From Pseudofabraea citricarpa (Eukaryota; Ascomycota; Leotiomycetes; Helotiales; Dermateaceae): a stretch of 64,000 nucleotides of DNA. This document shows positions 35,843 through 46,685 of this stretch, one piece after another (the stretch's first letter is position 1; each line of letters starts with the position of its first letter). The DNA lies in NCBI GenBank assembly GCA_029641185.1, contig JAPWGK010000002.1:2728001-2792000 (forward strand), given 5' to 3'. The notes under the pieces were generated by a model. It was not told the origin of the DNA. It worked only from the letters and a program-made list of their open reading frames with translations, and made no database searches. The translations under genes were made by a program, and so were the position numbers.

Positions 35843-36046
35843 CAGTTTTTTGATCTCATTCTCATGCTATTTCCCTCTGACAGTCAGAGGGCTATCAAAT
35901 AGAGAAATGCGATATAACAATATATAACTTACCCATAGCCCAACTATCAACCATAACCCCAAACCTATCAACCCAGTCAGCATTCAGCATATCCATTCCA
36001 ATTCCAACAGGAGACCTCAACTAGGTACCTACCTATATAACGACGT

Positions 36047-36073
36047 TTCCTCCTCTTCCTCCTCTTCCTCCTG
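36047..36073. repeat. TTCCTCCTC tandem repeat
   Basis: Three copies of the 9-mer TTCCTCCTC (the last ends in G) in a pyrimidine-rich intergenic stretch. A simple repeat without evident function. Confidence 0.85.
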
Positions 36074-36979
36074 TAAGATAATCCAATATCACCGGCGAAG
36101 AGCGCTTCAAGGAGTGGTAGATCCCTGTAGTGTCAAAGCACATACTTAGGTCGGTAACTCTTACAGTATATTCCCGGGCACATAGTACAGCATCTATGAA
36201 CAAAGTGATTTACTCGTAGGATCCCACCTAACATGACAACAAGAGTCGCATTGGCAACGAATCCCATCTAGCTGCATCAGGAGATAAGCGTTGGAGCTGC
36301 ACACGATGTAAGGCGTGTGTGGGTACTGCAGAGTAACTCTTTGTATTGGGGTTGGTTCTATCTAAATCTATGACATCCCCATGATCATGTTATGTCTGCT
36401 GTATAGGCCCATTTGCTTGTTCATTTTCTGGCCTAGCTCACAACGAGCCCAAGTTAGCATCTTGGCCTTCTCTGTATTTGTGCCTACCAAATAGTGGAAG
36501 CTTGTGATCCAGTGGCACAATTTTGCAATGATTTCTGAGGTTTGATATTTATATTGAGTTACGTAGTCTGGCCGTTCATCTCCAACAAGTACAAGACCAG
36601 GGAGGCTCCAAAAAGTTCGACTGATCATATGCAAAAAGGTCAATTGGTATCTTCAGCGATCTACAAAAGCTAGCTACACAAGATTATCTAAAATTATGCT
36701 GTGCTGAAGCTGTTTCCAACATGATGAACTGATATGTATATATACGTGTTCTCCTACCTCGACTTCACTGCGAGGCAGTAGTTCGTTTGCTACTACAGAT
36801 GCCGCGTCTTGGAGTGTGTCCTCAATTCCCAGCCGTCAAATCTGATCGTCAGAATGGTCTTCGGCTCCCTTTGTTGCTTTGGCTGCCTTAATCCGCTTGA
36901 ACAGCTGATTCATCCAGCTCTTGGTAAGAATGTGTCGAATCTCCGTGTTATATATCACGGGATGCTATGCTCGACACTT

Positions 36980-39900
36980 TCATCCGCCACTTGGTCCCGC
37001 ACTTCCCATATCAACGCTCCCGTCTAGAGAACCACCAGTAGCCATAGAGTTGTCGTTTTCAAAGATATTCAGAAAATCTTGCGGTAGATACCATGGCATC
37101 ATGTCCGCAGTACTGAGAGATGACATATCGATTTCCTGACTCTCCATCATCACATCACCAACGCCACCTACGCCCATATAACTATTTGATACTCCCAGAA
37201 AGCCGCCACCATTGTGTGAAAAGTCCATAATATTTGTGGTGTTTGGTTGAGCACTTGGTGAAGAAAGGTTCTGCGTACGTTCGAACGAGTGCTGTGACCC
37301 AGGTGTCTGAGCAAATGGGGAACTCTGGAGTCCTAAAAGCATCTCAGCATCAGATGTTGTGACAGGATCCGAATGGATTGAGCTGTATTTAGGCGCGGGA
37401 GGAGGCATAGGTTGGGATGATGTTCGCTTTTGGTAGGGTTGGTACTTTCTGTGGTAATCAGATGTTGAGACTGAGTTGGGAGTCGTTTCTGGTAAGCTCT
37501 GTCGAATTGGATCGTATATCATATTTGCAGGGCCCGATGGCTGAGGTGTCGTGTTCCGCTCATTCTTGTTTTGATACATGAAAGTGACATTTGAGCTTGG
37601 GGAATTGGTGGTTCCCGTTAAAGACCATCCTATTGCTTGGGCGGGATCAATAGCCGGGGAACCCAATATTTCTGGCTTAGGGGAACGAGCAAATTCTGCG
37701 AATCGCTGACTTGGCGACGGTTCTGCTATGGATAGCCTTCTTCTCCAACTTGGGATCATATCGGTTTTGGGCGCTTTTGTTGCTTCCATTTCTTGCTCTG
37801 TGTACGTCTCGGGATCCCTTTTGGAGTATTAGCACCTCAAGATAATAAAGAACTTGAAATTAACTTACCATATTCCTTTTGCTTTTTGGTCAAGGGCAAC
37901 CAAAATGTATCGTGTTCCGGCCCAGTAAATTTCCAACTGCTTAAGTGAATGCTGGCACCGTTGATAATTCTGATTTGCCGCTGCTGCTAACAAAGTATGT
38001 TTTTGCTTCTGTTCGGACTTCTTTACAGTACTGGCCTTCGTCCTTTTGTAAGAACCATCGGTACCTGGTCTTGGAGGACTGACTTCTCTTGATGTTGGCT
38101 CAGACGATGTATGGGCGATTTGCTCCATAAGAAAAGCACATGCTGCAATATACATGGGCTGACTAGTAAAAGGATTCCCAATGAAGCTTTTAGGATCAAT
38201 GATTTCTGCAAAAGATAAGATGTCGGCGATAGTTTTTGCAGATGACATGCTAAGTTCCCGGCTATTTGGCAAGAGCTGTTGAATTTGACCTTCGAATGAG
38301 TGCATCAGAGTTGGCTGGTGGAGGAGCATAATAAGTGTATGGAACCAAAAATGGACCTTCAGAATTAGCAGGGGTGACCTTGAGTGACTAGAAATTGCTT
38401 ACAAGAATGAAGTTTGTGCCCTCTCCGGCCTTGACGTAATGCTGAAAATTCGATGCGTTGAATGTTAGCCGCTGGTCGAGTCTCTGATACAGTTGTGTCA
38501 AATCCTTCTCCATGGCAGAGAGACCTTCTATCTTTTGTGGCGTAACATCCTTAACATCTTGGATATTATTTAGTAGATCTGAAACCCGCCCATATAGGTG
38601 AATGATTTGAATCAGCGCAGGAAATGGATTTGGCCAATCACTGGTATTTTTTGAGACGACGGTCGGGAAATCCAATTCAAAATCATCCGCACGTAAGCTT
38701 ACAGGTCTTCCGGTGCCTGAAGAAATGACGACATCTAGCATGTAAACGGCCCATAGCGTGTCGATGCGCTCTTGCTCGATTTCAGCTCTTTCTTTTTCGC
38801 TGATAGCCATCTTTTCCTCTGGGGAAGCTTTGGCGTCGCTATCTATGCTAGACCTGTGCACCTGTGGATCTCTTTGGCCTTGGTGCTTGACCCCATCGAG
38901 CTTCTGTAAGCCAAGATCTGTAGCCATCCGTATAGCAATACCAAGGAACATCCACAAGGTGCTATCCTGGCCAGCCCCGAAGCCTTCATACGCTAACAAT
39001 AATAAAGCTTGAACTGCCGCAACTGATGGCGCCGGGAATGTGTCAACCACGGCAGCCTTTGCTCGCTGAGCAAAAACGTGGCCGTACTCGGACTTGGGAT
39101 AATTAGAGTCGTGTGAAACATTGAGCAAAGCATGATCAGAGAATCGGGCAGCTAGGGCACAGATAGCGTCCACAAGTATCGCCTCAACTCTTTTCTCTTC
39201 GACCAATTTCACAAACTTATCCTGCTTCAGGAAGGGATAATTACATCCAAGGTGAATAAAAAACATCTCCACAAGATGTATAATCAATCGATGGACCGGG
39301 AGAGGATCTGCTGGATCATATATGGGCATCTCAATGGACGATCTTGGTTCAGTTCCTGCTTGTGATGGCGTTCCGTGACTACCATAAGCGGATCCACTGC
39401 CTCCAGATCCCGGAGACATTCCAATCACAGATCCTGCACCTGTGCTCCTGCGGTGTTCCCGAACGGACACAACCATCTGCTTGAAGCCCGGAACGATTGC
39501 TGTATTTCCAAAATACCGGAAATACGGAACCCGATGACTTTCACTATGGAGAGGTGGTGATCGCTGCGAGGGACTTGGATCATCAGGAGAGAACACAGCA
39601 ACATCTCTGTATTCTCTGAATGACTTTGATTGGCGTGCTTGGGTTTCTACATTGTCAGTTTCCCCAGAGCGTCGTGGGGTATTGCTTTCAAAGTAAGAAG
39701 TCGAGGACTGCTGCCGGTCATTCCGACCAGGTCCAATTGCATTATCGGGTCGTCCCTGATCTAACTTCTCGTTGTGCAATGCAGGCCGGTCCGCGTCGTC
39801 ATCATCGTCCTCAACCTTTGTATCCGGTTCCTTCAAGCCTTTCTTCGTTTCCTTGCTATCGTTGCTCTCATACCCGAGACACTCGTGTCCTCCATCTGTG

Positions 39901-40181
39901 CACGTTGAGCATATAGGTCGAGTGCCATCGCACCGAGTCTTTCGTTTTCGACATGTTCGGCAGCTAAGAAAAAAAATCAGTTGGGGGCGGACATTGAGCG
40001 GACATGCTCGAAGCAATTGCAATGCGACCAAAACACAAAAAGACAAAACCAAGACTCCGGGGAAGACATACGCAGCATTTATCCGCCTCCTCTTCGCAGG
40101 CGGTTGTCCCTCATTGTTGACAAAGCGGATCTGCTTGGGCGGAGGCAGCGCAGGCGACGGCGCGCTTTCTGTCGAGCTCAT
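36980..40181 (-). CDS. Zn2Cys6 transcription factor, fungal_trans family
   Basis: Four exons (40181-40072, 39963-38403, 38356-37869, 37817-36980) close to 998 aa. The N-terminus KQIRFVNNEGQPPAKRRRIN leads to the zinc cluster C38-x2-C41-x6-C48-x6-C55-x2-C58-x6-C65 (ACRTCRKRKTRCDGTRPICS onward). Intron 1 falls just before the first Cys. An acidic/serine linker follows, then YFRYFGNTAIVPGFKQM. The fungal-specific regulatory domain (about 300-700) contains HLVEMFFIHLGCNYPFL, LLLLAYEGFGAGQDSTLWMF, SSGTGRPVSLRADDFELDFP and VHFWFHTLIMLLHQPTLMHS. The last exon is disordered and rich in Pro, Ser and Gln, with a probable activation segment MPWYLPQDFLNIFENDN near the end. It should be a nuclear DNA-binding activator. 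The N-terminal block is conserved in ascomycetes as I remember, but I cannot name the orthologue. The start is the ATG at 40181, before MSSTESAPS. Confidence 0.93.
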
Positions 40182-42949
40182 GCCTCTGACTGATGATGGG
40201 CTGAGATCATGGATTATCGTACGGGCATTCCACGCTGGACGTCGACGTAGAGATGGCCAACTGGGATCGCATGATCTACAGGGAGCGGAGCACAAGCTGA
40301 ACAATAGGACGATGCAAGAGGAAGAGAAGATTGGAGTGATGTGATGCTCCAGCTCAGTGTCAGCGCGCGGCGCCGTTCGCTATTGATTGTGGGGAAAGCG
40401 CTAACCAATGTCCCGAGTCCACTCCGCCAGCCTTTCTCCATGGGGTATACGTATGCCCCGGAACGCTGCCATGAGGACAATTTCAGGCCCTCCCAACGCG
40501 GAGAGCGGTTTCACGACTCGCAAATTCTGCCAGAATCAGAGTTTCTGTCGTCCTTCAGAATTGATTCCATCCTCAATCTGGCTACCGGCTGTTCAATTTT
40601 GCGCACGTTTTGGGAGCGGGAAGGCCAGTGCCGAAACCTAGTCTAGAGAGCCAACGTATATATCTGGACTTGGTATATGGCAGAACTCCGGCCACAACTT
40701 GCTCGACGGCACCTCCTGAGAGAGAGAAACGGGCGGATATGGGCACGGGGTATGTGTACAGCGGACTTCTTTCCGACCTATTTCCAGCCACATAGTAACG
40801 TCTGTGGCGGCGGTATTGCGTGACGGGCTTAAGCCATGCTTGAATATAATCAAGAGCAGATACTTTCTTAGTCGTGGACATGAACAGAGACACAGCTTTC
40901 GGGCTCTTAGCAGCATCAAGTTCCAATGACAACAACTGGATATTTTCTAGCCGTCACATCCAGCTATCTACTGGGGAATGCAAAATTAGAATGAGTCAGC
41001 CATGGGTTTATCGAAGACAGCAGATGCTTAGAAGGAGCGATGCAAAAGCCGTAGACTTTTATACACTTTCAGATTATTAACACAACCTGTAGGGACTCAA
41101 CTGATGCATATGATGTCAGTGCATACTAGTTACGACCGAATTATCTACTGAATAAAATCCCACTATTCTAGTTGCGGTTCTGTTCAGGATCGAACTGGAA
41201 ATGTTACAAAATAGCAAATGAAGCCAAATCCTATAATTATAAAGAGGCTAATAGAATCGAACGAAACACAGCCTTAGAGGCAACTGACATGATTTTAAAA
41301 GTTTCCTTCAAGGTCTTAATATACTCTTCCTATTTGCGGTTCTATATCGAGAGCATCGCTTATGGAGAGTGTCACAGATCTTAATGAAAGGTAACTTCAT
41401 AAGCGAACAGACAATAAACAGTACCTAGGGACCCAGTACTTGAATACCAAAGGGGGTTTCACTTGGCCAATTTACTCAGAGAATTCAGATCATCATAGTC
41501 TGATAAGATGTTTTTCAGACTGCACAAACTTCGGATGAATTTTGAGAAACAGACTAGTGAAACCCACGCGAGTCCATGGTTGCCAAAATTACATTTTCCT
41601 ATTAAAATCCCGTCAATTGACAAACATAGATGTTTCTCATTGTTAAATGAGATAATCCAGCCTTGCTACTCAAAAGACGTTCCCACAAGCTTTATCCACT
41701 TCTGCACACTATGCCCCGCGAACTGATGCTATCACAAACCAGGCTTTCGCTTGGCTCCAATTGAGTTTCCTACTTTGACTAGTTACTGGGATGATGTTGG
41801 ATATTTCATCCACAAGCGGGGTACATCCTTCCGGCAACAAAAAAACAGGTATCTACTCGGTAACTGGTACAGTAGTGGGAACTGTAGATCTTCACTGAAA
41901 TCTATATGTGTCTTTTCTCGTCCTGCCAAGCTAAAATTAAATTCTCCAATGACACAGAGCACCTTTCAGACCAAGCTCTTTTGTTGCTTCCAGAATAATC
42001 TTAGTGCATAATCATATGGAGTACGGAAGTACCTCGACCTCGACTTGTAAGTATCGCTTAGGATTCTCGGGGGTCAAACGAGTGCTCGAATGCCATCGCA
42101 GCTTTACGACGATGTGAAACCCATCCGATGTTCAGCTCCCGCTATAAACAGCATATGGGATGTAGGTTTGATGTACTGTATTTACCAATGCTTCGAATGC
42201 CGGAGTGAAAGTTGAAGTAAGCATGTCTCCTTGATATTTCAAGTCTATCTTTGGCATTGACCGTCTGAGCTTATGAGATTGAGAAGAGTAGGGAGCATCA
42301 TCAAGACGTTGACAAGTAGAAACCATTAATGTTCTTCTCGTATATCATAGACGCTTGTAGACTTGCACAGAGAGCAACATCGACGAGTAATTTCATACAA
42401 GGGAGACCGAACATGCCAATGAAGTGGCCAGAAGCGTCTGATTTCCCCCTTTGAAGATCTGTCGGTCATCTTGGCAGCTGGCAAGGCTTAGCGTGACGCT
42501 AAGATAACAAATGCGGTGTCTTATCTTTTGTTCGGATGCTAAACGAGAAATCAGCCTCGCATTTGCATCGCTTTCGCATTTCAGCCCTCGCTCTTGTTTC
42601 GTAGGTCGTATTCGCGAACTCAATCGTCCAAAAGCATCACAACTTCACCTATCCGCTCCTCATATGCCCCTGGCTCATCCAGCCTTGTCTCCACCACTGC
42701 CAGTAGTCTGCTCATCTAGCAGGGTATGCACACATGCGTAGGTCGTTGGCCTGATGGCCTTGAACTCCCTCTCCCTCTGCCCTATTTCATTCCAGCCCTC
42801 TAGCTAAGTTCATCCCGATTGTACTTTTCTCCATTTCTCTTCCTCCTGGTTTCCATACGCTGTACGAAGCTCCAAGAAAACCAAGCCTCGTTATCTCCCT
42901 TGCTGCTGTGTCCATCACATTCTGCCGGGCTCCGGTATATTGCGGTAAG
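40182..42949. other. Long divergent intergenic region
   Basis: About 2.8 kb between the Zn2Cys6 factor start (minus) and the glucosyltransferase start (plus). The part at 40900-42500 is AT-rich with no recognisable gene; frames such as 41172-41384 and 41751-42011 have no family content. From about 42540 the sequence is CT-rich, like a leader of the following gene. I see no tRNA, rRNA or transposon ends. Confidence 0.55.
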
Positions 42950-45900
42950 ATGTCGGACGAAAAAGAAGCTATTCGTCAGAATAGCTACAGAGCAGATGCA
43001 CAACGCCAAAATAGCTACCACTCCGAACCCAGTCGACCTAATAGCTACCGCCCTGGTGCCAGCAATGGCTACAGACCAGATGCCCAACGGCAAAATAGCT
43101 ACCGTTCTGAGCCCAGTCGGCATAATAGCTACGGCCCTGACGGCAACAATGACAGCCGTCAGAGTAGCTATACTTCCAACACAAATGCGACCGAATCTAG
43201 TGCGGCCTCGTTCTCCAATTTATCTCTGCGTAGTTCTCCCTCACACGCCGAGCTATACAGTCCTCCTTCCAATGCGAACCTCCGACGTGTTGCATCATAT
43301 GGATCCTACAATACCCCGCCAACAACAGGCCCACCTACACGCTCAAATACCGTCGAAACTGCATCTGACGATGGCAACTCTATCATGCACTCACCATCGA
43401 CAATCGACTGGGAGGAACCCCCACCATATGAGATTGCATTTGCGGGTAGAGGTGGAGAGGTCTCTGCGGAAGTTCAAAGTACGTTGATTCACACGACAGA
43501 AGAAACAACTTCTAATAATTTATAGATAATGGCAGAATATCCATGATGTTCAACTCCTCGGCGAAAATCCCAGAGATCCCCATGACGCCTACGGAAGAAA
43601 AGAAAACCGATGAAGATTACAAAAAAACCGAATTATCCCCCGCCTACGCTTATTCTACTTATCCGATCCTTACCATAGTTATACAGGTCGTTGGTAGTCG
43701 AGGTAAGTGTAGAGGGTTAGGCTATGGTATAATAAAACTCATAATTGTGAATAGGAGACGTTCAGCCTTTCGTAGCTTTAGGTCAAGAACTCATGAAATC
43801 TGGGCACCGAGTACGGCTAGCAACACATCCAGTCTTCGAAAAATTTGTGGAAGATGCTGGTTTGGAATTCTTTTCTATTGGGGGCGATCCTGAACAGCTT
43901 ATGGCAGTAAGTATAATTTATGGCTCTCAGTTCAATGAGCTAATTTCTGTCAAAGTACATGGTAAACAATCCAGGCATTATTCCCAAGTTTGCAACGATT
44001 CGAGCTGGCGAGATTGCAAAAAAGCGAAAAATGGTCTACGAAATACTGGAAGGGTGCTGGCATTCCTGCGTGGAGCCAGATCCCAAAACGGAAAAGCCAT
44101 TCATTGCAGAAGCAATTATAGCCAACCCCCCTAGTTTTGGACATATTCATTGCGCTCAGGCAGTATGTACTACCTTTCTCGCTTACCTTTTTCATATACA
44201 GAGCCTAAAGCGGTATCTTTTCACAAATTTCCATTATACTGACCAGTATGTGTTTTAGCTCGGAATCCCGCTTCATATGTAAGTAAAATTTGAAAGTAAT
44301 GGGCTATCTCGATACGAGAGATTGCAGACAGCATTTTATGCCTACGCGGTGTAGTTTATTTGTTTTGTTCAAGAAAACATTGCTGACACTAGCTCTTGCT
44401 TTGAAGGATGTTTACTATGCCTTGGACCCCAACAAGAGCTTTCCCCCATCCATTGGCGAACATATCGAAATCTGACCGAACAGAGCCACAGACAAGTAAT
44501 TTTCTGTCGTATGGATTGGTAGAGATGATGACATGGCAAGGGTAAATATTTAAAACTTCTGTTAATCAAAATAAGCTAATAAGTTCTCTTTAGACTGTCG
44601 GATATTATAAACCTATGGAGGAGGAGATCCTTACATCTGGACCCTATCAGAGCGATGATTGGCCCTGGATTAGCGGAGTACTTGAAGGTCCCTTTCACTT
44701 ACTGCTGGTCTCCTGCGCTAGTGCCGAAACCACGAGATTGGCCTTCGTATGTGGGTAAGTAACTTTGAATTATAATGGAAAATGAAATCCAATTAACGAT
44801 TGACAGACGTTTGCGGGTTCTTCTTCAGAGATCCTCCTAAATACGAACCTCCTCCTGCGATCGATGACTTTCTAAAAGCCGGATCCGCACCAATATATAT
44901 TGGATTTGGTTCTATTGTGATGGAGAATGCCGAGGAAATTACCAAGACAATCATGGAGGCCATCAAGATAACTGGAACCAGAGCTATTGTATCGAGGGGA
45001 TGGAGCAAGCTTGGAAGCAAGCTGTTGGATGACGAGCAAAGCCCTGATGTCATCTTTATCGATGATTGTCCCCATGGTAAGTACATTTGGTAGTATATTA
45101 AGTTCATACTAACGTAAATTAGAATGGCTGTTTCAGCATGTAACCGCAGTTATCCACCATGGAGGTGCTGGGACGACTGCGTGTGGGCTGCGGAATGGCA
45201 AGCCGACAACTATCGTACCATTTTTTGGAGAGTAAGTTTTAACAACTCGTTTACATGCATAAAGCTGACCAGATAGCCAACCTTTCTGGGGTAACATGGT
45301 CGCAGCGGCTGGGGCTGGCCCTCGACCAATTGACCACAAAAGTTTAAATACCGATGGTCTCGTGGAAGCAATACGGACATGCCTTACACCAAAGGCTTTA
45401 GAGGCAGCACAAAGAATTGCGGAGAAAATGAAGTACGAGGATGGCGTGAAAGAAGCTGTGAAATCCTTTCACAGAAATCTGCCGATTCTAGCAATGAGTT
45501 GTGACCTCCTTCCGAGAAAAGCTGCCGTTTGGCAGTACAAGAATGATAAGACATTTTTGAAGCTCTCAGACAAGGCGGCTTTTATCTTGATGGAGCAGAA
45601 AAAGATTGAAATCAAGCATTTAAAGAGGTAAGTCTAGTGCAATAACATATTTTTGCATGTGCTGACAAGTACAGATACCGTCCCAAGCCGATCGAGATCG
45701 AACACAAACGTTGGGAACCACTCAGTGCGGGATCATCGGTACTCTTTGGGGCGGTTGTTGATGTCGCCAATGATGGGAAGGATATGTTTACTCAGCCCAT
45801 CAAAGAACTTCAAAAGGCATCAAGCATGCGCAAAGAAGGCGGGGGCGCTGGGGGTAGCGGCGCCTCTGAGGCCGGTCACGCATTCAGCAGAGGACTTGGA

Positions 45901-46489
45901 AGAATGGGAGGAAGCGTTGCCAAAGGAGTTGTCGATTTGCCTGTAGCAATGGCTGACGGTTTCCATGCTATTCCATCCTTGTACGGGGAGAAGCTAGCCA
46001 AACGAGGAGTGGTGACTGACTGGAAGAGTGGGGCGATTGTTGCTACCAAGGTATGTTGACTCTTGGATGTACAAGATAAGAACTAATGACATCTAGGGAC
46101 TTGGACTTGGTTTTTCCAATGGATTCACGGGGATTGTAACCCAGCCTATCAAGGGAGCAATGGATGATGGCTTCAAGGGTTTTGGCAAAGGCTTTGTAGC
46201 AGGCTCGTTAGGTGTTGTTGTTAAGCCTGGAGCAGGTATGTTTTTTATTTTATTTTATTTTATCATGATTGCAGCTATACTAACTCGAAACTCAGCAATG
46301 CTAGGACTTGTAGGCTATTCCATGCTCGGAGCATATAAATCCATCTCGGCGAGGAATGCGACACCAACTGAGGCCAAGATTTTACTGGCTCGGCAAATTC
46401 AGGGTTCTACCTTGGCCAGGCACGTAAAGCCGGATGACGAGGACAGGCAGCTTGTTTTGAGGGAGTTTGATACCAAGTCTCAATGCTAG
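42950..46489 (+). CDS. Sterol-glucosyltransferase-like GT28 protein with VPS13-like tail
   Basis: Thirteen exons close to 939 aa (42950-43478, 43526-43702, 43755-43906, 43956-44162, 44259-44278, 44407-44541, 44594-44754, 44807-45076, 45123-45231, 45277-45627, 45675-46050, 46097-46235, 46296-46489). UDP-sugar glycosyltransferase of the sterol 3-beta-glucosyltransferase type. Residues 1-190 are disordered with a repeated NSY-rich unit. The acceptor half begins [20 protein letters not shown] and includes [15 protein letters not shown] and [15 protein letters not shown]. The donor half has [19 protein letters not shown] and the nucleotide-sugar motif [20 protein letters not shown] followed by FFGDQPFWG. 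No PH or GRAM domain as in ATG26 is present. The last 110 residues (from about 830) are Gly/Lys/Pro-rich with [20 protein letters not shown] and VVVKPGA, resembling the C-terminal region of VPS13/ATG2 lipid-transfer proteins. Exon 5 is only 20 nt. Confidence 0.92.
42989..43156 (+). repeat. In-frame 84-bp tandem duplication (28 aa)
   Basis: Two copies of a 28-codon unit encode residues 14-41 and 42-69 of the glucosyltransferase. Shared core: [16 protein letters not shown], with differences at several positions ([16 protein letters not shown] and [16 protein letters not shown]). An extra QNSY precedes unit 1. The second unit fades after GPDGNN. Confidence 0.85.
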
Positions 46490-46685
46490 GTGGATGGTTT
46501 TTTGGTTATTAGAATGAGGTAATTTTTGATTGGCATAGAATTTGCGGCGGTTGCATGCGTGGCGCAGAGAAGAGGGGTCTTGATTGAACAATGATTTTGA
46601 TTTCTTGGCATCGAAATTTGTTCTATTTTATTTCTTGTTATTATTTAGTTCAGAGTTTACTCCAAAATACTATCAACTGAGCAAA

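Larger units (their letters stand above)
34982..36979. other. Convergent intergenic region with possible relic
   Basis: About 2 kb between the GH51 gene (plus) and the Zn2Cys6 factor gene end (minus). It holds a possible plus-strand relic (35261-35842) and the repeat at 36047-36073. A minus-strand frame at 36368-36643 has protein-like text but no ATG and no recognisable family. A small A/T hairpin, AAAGCC-like, lies near 35153-35175. Confidence 0.5.

Noticed and set aside
36368..36643. 91-codon minus-strand frame downstream of the Zn2Cys6 factor
   Set aside because: No ATG start, no family, and no splice path to the neighbouring gene.
43900..44760. Apparent frame breaks in the glucosyltransferase
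   Set aside because: They are explained by introns and a 20-nt exon; the whole protein closes in frame at 939 aa.
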